The notes under the pieces are model-generated. The model was given only the letters and a program-made list of their open reading frames with translations. It did no database searches and was not told the DNA's origin. The translations under genes were made by a program, and so were the position numbers. Source: Diplonema japonicum (taxonomy: Eukaryota > Euglenozoa > Diplonemea > Diplonemida > Diplonemidae). Taken from it: DNA of 64,000 nucleotides. The stretch is taken from contig OZ025648.1 in the NCBI GenBank assembly GCA_964019335.1, forward strand, positions 310,001-374,000. The letters are read 5' to 3'. Below, in pieces: positions 1 through 9,691 of the stretch (position 1 is its first letter; the number at the start of each line of letters is the position of its first letter).

Positions 1-955
1 ATAGGGCCAGGCCCTTTGACGACCACCCCATGTGCCCAGGCATCATCTCGTTATACATATTCAAGTTAACAGGAGGGTTCAGCACCCCACACACATGAAC
101 CAGCACATCAATGTCCTCAGCGGTAACCATAGTTTCTGTTTGTTCATGCTTCTGTTTGAGCCCCACCACAGCACGGCCTGCCATGACTGCGGATGTGAAC
201 TTTGCGTAGCCGTAGATTTTACCCGATGCCTGCGAAGGTGCGATCCATATCGCCTGCAGCCCAAGAGGGTCGGGCTTCCCGTCCTCGCTCACAGAGAAGT
301 TCTCGAAGATCTGCACCAAGTGGTGGCAAACACAATGCGCTGCCGTAATCTGCCCTTGGAAGTACACCCTGCTCCCAAACGGGTAGTTGTTGTGAAGAAG
401 CGGCTCGCTAGTCGGCGACCTGTCTGCGTAGTTCTCCCTGAAGTATCTGGGAAGCTCAGGCCCGTAGCGTGACTGCAGCAAGGCATTGTTAGACCACAGC
501 TTGTTGCGCCACGAGATGCGAAGGTTTGAACCACGTGGTGCGGCGTACTGCAGCATTGTGGTATGGTCCAGGCAGTTCTCCGATTCACGGGGGAGTTCCG
601 CAGCAACAGGTACAAAAAGCTGGCGATTAAGGTATGCCTGTTGTTGCTGCTGATGTTGCTGCTGGATGTAAGCGTTGACCTGGTGTTGGAATAGTGCCTG
701 CGGGGCAATCTCGCACAGTTCCTGCTGATCCTCGTCTTCCTCGTCGTCGATGCCGTCCATGAGGGGCGGCAGGAAGCCCTCGGGCGTCCTTTCGCTACCA
801 CCGGTCCACACTGCCGTGCACTTCTTTGTGCTGCTCCTAGGGGGCGTGAAGACCTCGCAGGCCCTCCTTACAAGGTCCATGTCCACATACCCGTGGTACC
901 CGTCGTTGAACTTGCACGGCGTGAGAGGAAGCGTCACCTGGGGAAGCAGTGCCAT
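1..955 (-). CDS. Glutamine-rich protein, 3' part cut by window edge
   Basis: An uninterrupted reading frame starts with ATG at 955 and runs off the left edge, giving about 318 residues. It begins MALLPQVTLPLTPCKFNDGY, has an acidic stretch (DDEEDEDQQE) near residue 83 and a Gln-rich tract near residue 108. A later stretch, GKIYGYAKFTS, loosely resembles the RNP1 motif of RNA-recognition (RRM) domains, but I see no convincing RNP2, so RNA binding is only a guess. The start is chosen because the 5' side is an A-rich leader (T-runs on the plus strand), as for most genes here. Codon use and the long open frame support a real gene. Function not recognised. Confidence 0.7.
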   Translation of the reverse strand, partial: MALLPQVTLPLTPCKFNDGYHGYVDMDLVRRACEVFTPPRSSTKKCTAVWTGGSERTPEGFLPPLMDGIDDEEDEDQQELCEIAPQALFQHQVNAYIQQQHQQQQQAYLNRQLFVPVAAELPRESENCLDHTTMLQYAAPRGSNLRISWRNKLWSNNALLQSRYGPELPRYFRENYADRSPTSEPLLHNNYPFGSRVYFQGQITAAHCVCHHLVQIFENFSVSEDGKPDPLGLQAIWIAPSQASGKIYGYAKFTSAVMAGRAVVGLKQKHEQTETMVTAEDIDVLVHVCGVLNPPVNLNMYNEMMPGHMGWSSKGLAL

Positions 956-1225
956 TTTTGCTTTTGTGGATTTCTTTTTTTTTTTTTTTTTGTTCTTCGC
1001 TCTCCTTTTTTTTTTTTTTTTTTTGCTCGGAACAGAAAAAAAAAGGAAATAAATCTTCGAAAAAAAAACCCCCCACCCGACCTGTTCACCCCGTTCACCT
1101 CAAGGAAGCTTGGAAAATCTGCAACACCAACGCAAAAAATAACCCGAAAAGTACGGGCGAGTACGTCCACAGCGGGCTTTCGTCCTTTTTTTTAAAAAAA
1201 GGAATATTTTTATATTTTTTTTTAT

Positions 1226-1768
1226 TTAAAAAGTGCATACTGCGATAACTTTTGCGCCGACCCAGGATGTTTCTTGAACCCCGCACGTCAGATGCATAGC
1301 GAAGTGGGTAGGGGTGACGGTGAAAACATGTTTGGAAAGCTTGCTTTTCTTACACGAGGCAAGCCCGCCAACAGAAGTGAGTGCTTCTTGACCAGCAGAC
1401 GGTGCGAGAGAGTAGGAAAAGTGAAACACTGTGCCATGCCCTGTTGTGCCTGCGTCCTCATCTTCATCGAAGTCATCAGGGTCTTGTTCTACTGCCTCCG
1501 TTTCATCTAGGTAAAAAGACACCGTCTTGTGCATGGTTAAAATTTCTAAGGTGTCACCCTCCTCGTTGCCTGTTACCTTCCCCCATACTGCGTCCGCGCC
1601 ACGGGTAAAACTGATTTTATTGGTGTGCGTAGAGCTGGGCTGAAACATGGTGACGATCCAGTCACCAATCAACATCTCTCCCATATCGCTCCCAAGACCC
1701 TCTTCCGAATTTGTGGCATGACCGCTGGTAATTATTAGCAATGTAATAATCAGAGAACTACGATTCAT
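1226..1768 (-). CDS. Small secreted or lumenal protein, hypothetical
   Basis: A 180-residue single-exon ORF. The N-terminus (MNRSSLIITLLIITSGHA) is a typical cleavable signal peptide of about 18 residues. The mature part has beta-strand-like alternation (GDWIVTMFQP, VWGKVTG, TVFHFSYSL), an acidic linker (DPDDFDEDEDAG) near residue 98 and two Cys in the C-terminal third. No membrane segment follows the signal peptide, so it should be secreted or retained in the endomembrane lumen. The ATG at 1768 is followed upstream by a T-run (A-rich leader in the sense strand). I do not recognise the family. Confidence 0.6.
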   Translation of the reverse strand: MNRSSLIITLLIITSGHATNSEEGLGSDMGEMLIGDWIVTMFQPSSTHTNKISFTRGADAVWGKVTGNEEGDTLEILTMHKTVSFYLDETEAVEQDPDDFDEDEDAGTTGHGTVFHFSYSLAPSAGQEALTSVGGLASCKKSKLSKHVFTVTPTHFAMHLTCGVQETSWVGAKVIAVCTF

Positions 1769-1832
1769 GTTTTTTTTTCTCCCCCCTTTTATGGTGTGCG
1801 GCGTTCAAGGGAATTAAAAAAATTTTTTTTAT

Positions 1833-4034
1833 TTAACCCTTAAACGCCCAACTGCTTCTGTAGAAGCAGTTAATAGGTGTGATTGTTCTGTGGTCATCTA
1901 GACCAAAGCCTCGGATCGGTTTTCATAAAAAAAAGTTGTCTCGATTTTAGTGGTGCCATGCAGTATGTGACACAGCGGCCACCCTTGTGAAACTTCGCCC
2001 CGAAGCCTCCCAAGTCCCCTGTGGTCCCGTAGAAAGTAAAAGTGGAGAGGTAAAGAAAGCTTGGAAATTGAAATAGGGAGAGGGGCCACAGAAGCAATTA
2101 AACACCAACTGGAGAGTTGTGGGAGGCTTGCTTCACTGGCACGATGCCGCGGGGAGGCTACTTGCCTGACCTGGTGAAGCCACCTCCTTGTTCGATGTAA
2201 TGGGATAAGGGACTCTCCGTTGAGGGCGATGCTAACTGGCGCCACGCGTAGGGTGGGCTCTCCACCCCCGTCCAGGTTTCCCCACGTGTACGGCTTTAGA
2301 ACGAGAGTTTCCCTTTCGCTTGTGTTTCTCCAAACCACAATTACCAGGAACCACCACAGGGAGGTTGGAAACATTGGTCCCCAAAAAAAGATGGAATGGA
2401 AAAGATATTGAAAATCTGCGTTAAATGCGCTATTTGTATCCATCTGAAACCTCATAACTTCATCCCAGAACGGGGTGCCGAGACACTGGGTGACACCAAA
2501 AATGGGCATTTTTCGGATTTTCATTCAGATTTTTCCATGATTTTCCCCCTCTTTTTTTTTTTTTTCCCGAGTCACTAGGCCTTATCAAAATCAACATGCC
2601 AGCACACAACGGGAGCAGTTCCCGTCGACCTGCAATGTTCATATGGGTTAAATCCACCTCTCTACCTCAATCCTCGTTTCTTTTTTATTTACCAGGACCG
2701 CGATGACGATGTAGTTATGGGTCCGGTTGGGATCCTACGAAACAGGTGGCCCACCTTTCTGGAGAAAGGATGGTTTTTTTGTAGTCGGGGATGCACTCGT
2801 TCTTCGTCGCGTCCCAGTGGCACCTCCCGCAGTTCGGCGGTTCAGAGGCTGGCAACGGTCCTGCGAGCACGCTGCTGCAGCGTTCCACGAGCAGCAATCG
2901 CAAGCCTTGCAGTCTGCCTGTGTCCTCGCCGCCGTTCTCGCGGTCCCAGGCGCAGTTCGCTCTTGCACGCCGCCGCGTCTGTCGTCACTGTGCACGTTGC
3001 GACCGGCTTGCACGCGGGCGTCCACCGCCGGGTCCCTCTGGGCAGTCTGCATTCGGCAACCACTTCTCCCGCACGAAGATCGCTCCACAGGGCTTCGGGT
3101 CGCATTTGGTCCCGTCCCACTTGCACAGGAGGTTCGGGTCGCTCGTGCAGGCCCTCTGGTCGATTGTCCCCATCGTCGTCGGGTTCGGTCCCAGCCCGGG
3201 GTACTTCGTGGTGTGCTTCGTGGTCACACGGGAAACGGATGGCCCTGGTGTGGAAACCGGCACTGGTGTGACGTTTGCAACCACCGATCCCAGACGGTGA
3301 CCAGCATAACGGAGCATGCATGGGTAAGGAACGTATTGAAAAGCAAGCAGAGTGAAGTGAGAAGGCCTCCCGTCTGCCACAGCCCACCACAGGATTATCC
3401 CAAGCGAAAGTAGTTCAAAGCAAAGGAATGTGCCGGGATGAACAATACCTCCTGAAATTGTGACCGTCGTGACGCCAGAGCAGCTGGAAAAAGGAAGAGA
3501 GCTCACCTCCAACCCCTGGGATGACCCCCCGGGTAAGCGGAAGTCCAGAAATGCTCAGCACGATGCGGAAGGTCAGCCTTCCCGGCCAACGCCAAACCGA
3601 GGGTGCATACCTCTGGCACCTTGGACACAGCTATGGCACGAGGTCTCTTCTCCTCGAACCAAATTGCCTCCCTGCCTTGCACAACTCCATGTAAATGTTT
3701 CTCGCCCAGATGCCGTCCATCTCATTGCGACAAACAGTCACCGCAGGCACCAGAACTGAACACCCCCATGCACACTGAGATTTTAGCGAGTTTCGCATGC
3801 ATGATTTCCAGGAAAAGCAAATGAACTCATGGCATCCGGTCGATGCACCTCCATGGGTCGAAAACACTAAATATTTAGTGGAATGAACGCAAATCTTTCA
3901 AATGCGTACCTCGAATCAAAAAATAACCTCAAGACTCAGCATGTTTGACCCAATGCCAACAAAGACCCAAATCGAAAAATTTCGAAAATCAATTACCCCC
4001 CCCCCCCCCCCCCCCCCGGGCGTCTAAGGGTTAA
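1833..4034. mobile_element. TTAA-flanked inverted-repeat element, piggyBac-like ends
   Basis: The left end reads TTAA-CCCTTAAACGCCC (1833-1849) and the right end GGGCGTCTAAGGG-TTAA (4018-4034). These are 13-bp terminal inverted repeats with one mismatch, each next to TTAA. A TTAA target and termini starting CCCTT are the hallmark of piggyBac-type DNA transposons. Inside the left end is a hairpin (ACTGCTTCT-GT-AGAAGCAGT). The right end is followed inward by a run of about 22 C. I see no DDD transposase, so the copy looks non-autonomous or decayed. It carries a Cys-rich protein remnant (2715-3512) and a 208-codon minus-strand frame (1898-2524) of unknown meaning. Confidence 0.6.
2715..3512 (-). 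pseudogene. Frameshifted Cys-rich extracellular protein fragment
   Basis: Several overlapping minus-strand frames contain pieces of one Cys-rich repeat pattern. Examples are CTSDPNLLCKWDGTKCDPKPC, then NCAWDRENGGED, then CKACDCCSWNAAAACSQDRC, then NCGRCHWDATKNECIP. The recurring C-x-W-D/N theme passes from frame to frame, so at least two or three frameshifts separate the units. An upstream part (MEVSSLPFSSCSGV...) has a hydrophobic stretch that could be a signal or membrane segment. The fragment lies wholly within the TTAA-bounded element and is best read as captured, decayed coding DNA. Short introns or sequencing indels could also explain the frame changes. Confidence 0.45.
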
Positions 4035-4694
4035 CTCCATCAAAATTTTCGTGGGTGGGAGTGAAAATAAAAATTCACTTTATTTCACTCCTGACTTTAT
4101 TTTCACAGGAGTGAAAAAATTCTGATAGCGTTAAAATAAGAAATATTATTTCACTCCTGGGCCTAATTTAAGCAAAACCCTCCAAGAATTCCTACCAAGG
4201 TTCCTTTGGGATAGGCAAGAACCCGACTGCACAAGAGGCGGACGCAGCAGGGTTCACCCCCTTCCAAGAGCCATACGAAAAGGAGTGGGCACGCTTTTGT
4301 GTGTTTCATAATTATAGGAAGGAAAAGAAGGGCCCGTCCGAAAGAAGAGGATTCTATTCTCTATTTCAACGACATGAACAAGCAAGGCCTGCTGCCCGTT
4401 CAGTCCGGACGGCTTATAAGGCTAAACTCGGTTGTGAGGAGGAATTACAACAAGCAGTTGCAAGACCACCCCGACTAAAGGTCCTCAAGAGGTTCCAAGA
4501 AGGCGAGTCAACAAAAAAGGCGAACATCTTACCCAAGAGCAAATGACAGAATTCTTTAGCGAGGTATGGCATCGTCCGCCACGCTTATGCAGCGTTGATG
4601 TTCGCAGGAAACATGTGCACTACTGAGGCACATATCCGACACCTGTTGTAATTGGTACCACCTGTACCTCCCACCCACTCAAATTTTGCTGTCG
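4035..4694. other. Short inverted motifs plus decayed ORF, possible tyrosine-recombinase relic
   Basis: From 4047 to 4160 the motif GGAGTGAAAATAAA and its complement alternate several times, forming small hairpins (for example GGAGTGAAAATAAA...TTTATTTCACTCC). A plus-strand frame at 4301-4546 (81 codons) is basic and rich in Lys/Arg. After an apparent frameshift near 4530 it continues as KKGEHLTQEQMTEFFSEVW. The pattern KK-x(3)-LT-x-EQM-x(2)-FF resembles the start of the core-binding domain of eukaryotic tyrosine recombinases (Crypton/DIRS type), but the match is short. I regard this as transposon debris between the two better defined elements. No intact gene is visible. Confidence 0.3.
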
Positions 4695-4910
4695 TTAAAT
4701 AAAATATCGTATTTGTGAATATAAGATTGATGATTTCACTTGTGGTGGCAGTTTTGACTCGTTAAACGTTATAACACTCGCTTCGCTCGTGATATAACCG
4801 TCATTACTTCACTCGCTTCGCTCGTGAAGTAATTACCTCACTCGTCAAAACCACTGCCACCACGCGTGAAATCATAGGATCTTATATTCACTAAATAAAT
4901 AGTTATTTAA
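4695..4910. mobile_element. Foldback element with nested hairpins
   Basis: The outer arms are long imperfect inverted repeats. The left arm has GTGAATATAAGAT, ATGATTTCAC and GTGGTGGCAGTTTTGAC; the right arm has their complements in reverse order (GTCAAAACCACTGCCACCAC, GTGAAATCAT, ATCTTATATTCAC). The centre holds two further hairpins in tandem, both built on CACTCGCTTCGCTCGTG. The whole 216 bp could fold into one large cruciform. This structure, flanked by AT-rich DNA and with no coding capacity, fits a foldback MITE. Confidence 0.65.
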
Positions 4911-5330
4911 TAAAAAAAGAAAAAAAAAGAGGGGAAAGGAGGGAAGTGGAGAAAAAAAAAAAGAAGAGGGATACTCATTTTCCAGGGAAAAAAAAAAAGA
5001 GGGGGGGGAAAAAAACAGAGGAACGGAGGAAAGAAAAAAAAAAAAGGTTAAGGGCCAAGTGGATAAAAAGGGTGGGAAGGGGACAAAAAAAAAAGTGGAA
5101 AGATGGAGAAAAAAAAATCACTATGATGTTGAAGAGGGGGGGAGACCCCCCCCTCCTCCTCACCCAATAAAAAAAAGCAAGTAACTTGCATTGGCTCACA
5201 CTCGTTGCAGAAAATAAAAAAAAAGAAACTGGAAAATAAGGCCGTGCACTCCAAAAAAGAAAAAGGGGGTTTTGTTGCGTCAACAGGGGTTAAGACGAGG
5301 AATGGGTGGATGTTCCACAATCAGAAAGAA

Positions 5331-5378
<48 letters not shown>

Positions 5379-5435
5379 AACAACAAAAAACACCAATAAC
5401 GAAAAAATTCCAAAAAAAAAAAGCATTTTGTTTTC

Positions 5436-5466
<31 letters not shown>

Positions 5467-5765
5467 GCTTTTTTGTACACACGGATTAGAAAATAAGAAA
5501 TATTCAATCATCTTGGGGGGCGAATAAAGTATTTTTTTTTTTTTTTTTTCCCAACAAAAAAAAAAAGAAAAAGAAAAAATTGAGCGAAGCAAAAATCATT
5601 GGTGGAAAAACTGTTTTTTTTTTCTTCTTCCTTAACAGCTTTTCTGGGGAAAAAATATTTGTTTTAAAAAGAACGAGTCTCGGAGTGAAAGAAAAAAAAA
5701 AAAAGAAAGAGAAGGGGGACATGGGAAGGGGGAGGGTAAAAAAAATCCCAATTTTACTTCTCTTC
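4911..5765. other. Low-complexity spacer
   Basis: Mostly A-rich or T-rich runs, including an A-run of about 47 at 5333-5377 and several T-runs. I see no supportable gene. It lies downstream of the V-ATPase A stop codon and presumably holds its 3' UTR and polyadenylation region. Confidence 0.6.
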
Positions 5766-8700
5766 CTACTGGTTCATCAGGTTGCGGAAACCGTTCTTGA
5801 TGGCCTCGTTAACAGCAGCGAAGTACTCGCAGGTGTTCTTCTGGATGTACCCCTGTGATGATTTTTTTTTTCCCCCCCAAATCTTCAAAAAAAAAAAAAA
5901 AAAAGTTCCAACAATTCTAAAGCTACAGTTTCTGTACTTTATTGGGGTGGGCGGGTCTGACACAAACGAAAATAAAAGAAAACAATTCCAGATACGGAAC
6001 ATCAGACCAAAGCGGCCACCTCCACAAGCCTGCCGGACGAGGACAGTCCCCTCTTTGAATTTTGTACAGGAAGAGGAAAAACCAGAGTCAAGGGAGGAGG
6101 AGAAAAAGCTGAGTTGGATCGCGGGTCTAGTACCGCGAAGGACAACGGATGCGCAGGGTCGGAAGCTAGAGGCCATCGGGGCGAAAGTCTAGAAGATACA
6201 AAAGATATCCGCCAGAGACGCCGCATTCCTGTTGTCCGTAGTCCACGATCCCCAGCATAAGGAAGAAGGAAAAATGGAAGATGAGGCAGGGAAGTTCCCG
6301 AAAAGAGTGAGAGGAGCACAGGGAGAAGCTAAGGAGATCGAAAGCCCCACCCTGTCCACTCCGAATCGCAAGAAGCCACTGTACCCCTGGCGATGATGAA
6401 CCTCCTCCAGGAGCACCAGCAGCAAATGGCGGCAGTGAAACACCAACTCTCGACGATGTTACTGCAACAGAAAGAAAGCCTGAGCTCATTCGGAGATGGT
6501 CACCCGCTCTGGCGAACGCCCAGAAGGAGATCGCGAAAGAGCAGGGAGGGGTGCAGAAAGAAAAAAAAAAAAAAAAAAAAAAAAAAACACAAACCTCTGA
6601 CAGCTTCGCGTCAGGCCCCTTCTCTTCCTTGATCTTCTGGATCCAGTGCGAGCGGGTGTTGGTGTCGTAGTTCTTCAACCTTTGGATTTTTTTTTTTTTT
6701 TTCTTTTTCTTTTTTTAAATCCTCCTTCACACCTGGAGAGACCAGTCTTCTCGGGCACAAGAGGCTGGGGCACCTCAGCCTCCTTGTTGGGCTCACCGTC
6801 ACCAGTCCAAAGGGTCTCGTTGAAAGTGTCGAGGATCGTGTTCCAGTGCACACCAGCACCGGCAGTGGCAACCGCCTTCTGCGCTTCGTCGTGGAAAGTG
6901 ACAATGCACTGCATCATCCAGATAGTCTTGTACAGAGGGCAGTACCTTTAAAAAAGTTTTTTTTGTTCCTTTTTTTCCCCCCCAAACCTGTCGTATGGTG
7001 TGTAGGCGTTCTGCTGGAGGAAGTGCGACTTGATGACCCTCCCGATGTCAATGGTGATCTTGTCCTCCTCACCAAGGGAGTCCTTCCCGACCAGCTGCAC
7101 GATCTCAGAAAGGTCCTCATCCTTCTGCAGCAGCGAGGCGATCGCCGTCTTGATGTTGATGAAGTTGGGCATCACCATAGCGTCCTTGTTGGCACCCTCC
7201 TCCTCAAGCACCTGCTTGTACTCAGTGATACCACCCTTCTTGTAGTAGGCCTCAAGGGCCTGTGTGTACTTGGAGTACGACAGACTCCAGTTAACAGAGG
7301 GGAAATGCTTACGCTGAGCAAGCTTCTTGTCAAGACCCCAGAAGACCTGCACGATACCAAGGGTCGCAGAGGTGACAGGGTCAGAGAAGTCACCACCGGG
7401 GGGGGACACACTATTTTTTTTTTTTTAAAAAAAGATTTTTTCTTCTTTTTTTTCTTTCTACATACGCTCCGACAACAGTAATGGTACCCTCACGCTCGGG
7501 GAGACCAAGGCACTTCACTCTCCCGGCACGCTGTTAATATTTATTTATATATATATATTTTTTTTTTGTTTTGTTTCAAACCTCGTAGAACGAAGCCAGA
7601 CGTGCACCGAGGTACGCGGGGTAACCACCGTCGGCAGGCATCTCAGCAAGACGACCGGAGATCTCACGAAGGGCCTCAGCCCAACGGGAGGTGGAGTCAG
7701 CCATCATGGCCACGTCAAGACCCATGTCACGCACGTACTCCGCAAGGGTGATACCTGTTTGTGTTTGCTTTTCCCCCCTTTTTCCTTTTCTTCAAAAACA
7801 CACCAGTGTAGATGGAGGCCTCTCTCGCCGCAACAGGCATGTTGGAGGTGTTGGCGATGAGCGCTGTCCTAAGCATGATGGAGTAGTCCTCGCCGTCCTT
7901 GGTGGTCTTCAAGGTGGGGAACTCCATGAGCACTTCAGCCATCTCGTTACCTCTCTCACCGCAGCCGACGTAGATAACAGCGTCGGAGTTGGAGTATTTA
8001 GAGATAGACTGGGAGATGACGGTTTTGCCGCACCCGAACGCGCCGGGAACGCAGCAGGTCCCGCCTTGGACAGATGCGAAGAGGGAGTCAAGCACACGCT
8101 GTCCGGTCTTCAAGGGTGCCTCGGCACGGAGCTTACCGTCGGTGGCGACGGGACGGGGGGAACGGACAGGCCACTTGTGAACCATAGTAAACTTCTTCTT
8201 CGTGTTGCTCTTGTCAAGAAGAACCTCAAGCACGAAGTCGTCGTTGGTGTACTCACCAGCACTGCTGATGGCAGTAATCTTACCACCGAACCCAATCTCA
8301 CCAGACGGGGGAGGGAACATAATCGCGTGCTTTGGGATAAGATCGTTCTCATATACGTAGCCGAACACGTCACCGTTGCTGATGGTGTCGCCCACCTTCA
8401 TGTGAGGGGTGAACTTGAAGGAGATGTCGTATCTCAGGGCAGGGAGGTCGAGACCTTTGGGGATGAACACATCTCCCACCAATTCAAAGATGGTCTTCAA
8501 AGGCCTCTGGATACCGTCGAAGATCTGTCCGAAAATACCGGGTCCGAGTTCTAGGGAGAGAGGCTTACCAGTTCTGATAATCACGTCACCCACGGAGAGC
8601 CCTGCGGTCTCCTCGTACACCTGGATGGTGGCCGTGTTCTCCTTCAGCCTGATGATCTCACCAATGAGCTTGTCCTTGCCCACCTTGACAAGCTCGTACA

Positions 8701-8812
8701 TCGCGGCACCAAGCATGTCATCACCCACGACCACGGGTCCGGACACACTTTTCACAACACCCGTTTCACCGACATCCTTGTGGGTCTCTGCGGTAGCCTT
8801 GCCCAATGACAT
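5766..8812 (-). CDS. ATP6V1A: V-type proton ATPase catalytic subunit A
   Basis: The ATP-hydrolysing subunit of the V1 sector, which drives proton pumping into acidic compartments. Seven exons: 8812-7804, 7754-7582, 7530-7466, 7410-6988, 6945-6733, 6679-6595, 5852-5766, joining in frame to 684 residues (usual length about 615). Visible marks are the P-loop GAFGCGKT near residue 255, the subunit-A non-homologous region (residues about 120-230), [35 protein letters not shown] and [14 protein letters not shown] local insertion (about residues 460-490) and a longer C-terminus explain the extra length. Five introns are 42-55 nt. The last is 742 nt because a cDNA-like sequence with a spliced leader is inserted in it. 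A conserved block 79 bp upstream is shared with the UGDH gene. Confidence 0.96.
5908..5944 (+). other. Spliced-leader exon sequence
   Basis: It starts CCAACAATTCTAAAGCT and ends ACAGTTTCTGTACTTTATTG. The end resembles the SL exon conserved across Euglenozoa as I recall it, with the Diplonema-type TTTATTG ending. It is the only copy I found in the window and the main basis for assigning the organism. Confidence 0.8.
5908..6587 (+). mobile_element. Retrocopy of a trans-spliced mRNA: SL exon, body and poly(A)
   Basis: On the plus strand, inside the last intron of the V-ATPase A gene, 5908-5944 reads as a 37-nt spliced-leader exon ending ACAGTTTCTGTACTTTATTG. The next bases are GGGTGG, not a GT donor, so this is the spliced product and not an SL RNA gene. 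About 615 nt of unique, moderately GC-rich sequence follow, then 27 A (6561-6587). The body has a small frame from 6272 and, from 6390, a frame starting [20 protein letters not shown] that stays open into the A-tail. The Gln-rich start recalls retroelement Gag proteins, but the parent gene is unknown. Without the insert the host intron would be about 60 nt, like its neighbours. Confidence 0.75.
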
Positions 8813-8858
8813 TTTTTTTTCTTTTTTTTTTTTTAATATCCTCCTGATGGGGGGGGAT

Positions 8859-8890
<32 letters not shown>

Positions 8891-8892
<2 letters not shown>

Positions 8893-9017
8893 AAAAGAAC
8901 CAAGTCTTTTTGACTTGTCTAAACAAAAAGGGGAACGTTGGTGTAGCCGTGTTTCGGGATTGACAAACTTCTCCAGGTTTTTACCCGGAACGTACAAACA
9001 ACGGCCAGTTACCTCTT
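8891..9017 (-). promoter_or_regulatory. Conserved upstream block, copy 1 (V-ATPase A)
   Basis: About 127 bp starting 79 bp upstream of the V-ATPase A start codon. It matches 29433-29547, upstream of UGDH, at roughly 85% identity by eye, with several 1-2 nt gaps. Long identical parts include TTGACAAACTTCTCCAGG and CGTACAAACAACGGCCAGTT (plus-strand notation). The gap sizes are not multiples of three, so it is not conserved as protein. Possible roles are a promoter, a shared 5' UTR or trans-splice region, or a small dispersed repeat. Confidence 0.6.
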
Positions 9018-9650
9018 ATCGTGGTTTCTTTTAGGTTTAAAAAAAATAAAGAAGGAGTACGAGAGATGTAGAAAGAAAAGAAGAATGTGGTTTTCTTTTT
9101 TTTGTGGTGGTGGGGGTGAAAAAAAAAAGGAGTAATGAAACATAAAAAAATATCTTTTCTATAATAAGGCTAAAAAAAACCCGGGGGGAGATAAAAATAA
9201 AATAAAAACACATCTCGGAGGGGAAATGGAAGAATTGAAAAAAAAATTGGAAAAAAAAAAAGAAAAAAAAAAACGCTTTTAAAAGCGTTTATTCCGCATT
9301 CAAACCTTTTTAGCCCTTTTTTCGTATTTTTTTTTGCCTCCCTCCTCTCCCTTCTACAAAATAATCTTTTTTTTTTTATTATTCTTTTTATTTTGATCTT
9401 ATCACCCCGTAGCACTCACTAGGAGCAGTTTCAGAATCTTTTCTTTGGGGAGGGGATGGTATTTCTCCAGTGAAAATAGATGCCCCGTACCACAAACATG
9501 TCACCATGCACCTTCAAAGTCATGAGGCACACGGTGACTCTTCAAACAACACAGAAAAAAGAAAGAAAACGAATAATATGTCGCAGATTTAGAGGTATGG
9601 CACGAAATCGCCCGTGAGTGACTCAAATGAACGAAAAAATAGAGTAAACA

Positions 9651-9691
<41 letters not shown>

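Noticed and set aside
1898-2524. 208-codon minus-strand frame as a gene
   Set aside because: No domain or plausible leader, and it lies in the TTAA-bounded element. Treated as part of the element, coding status unknown.
5908-5990. An SL RNA gene
   Set aside because: No GT donor follows the SL exon (GGGTGG instead), no Sm-like site is evident, and the sequence runs into an mRNA-like body with an A-tail.
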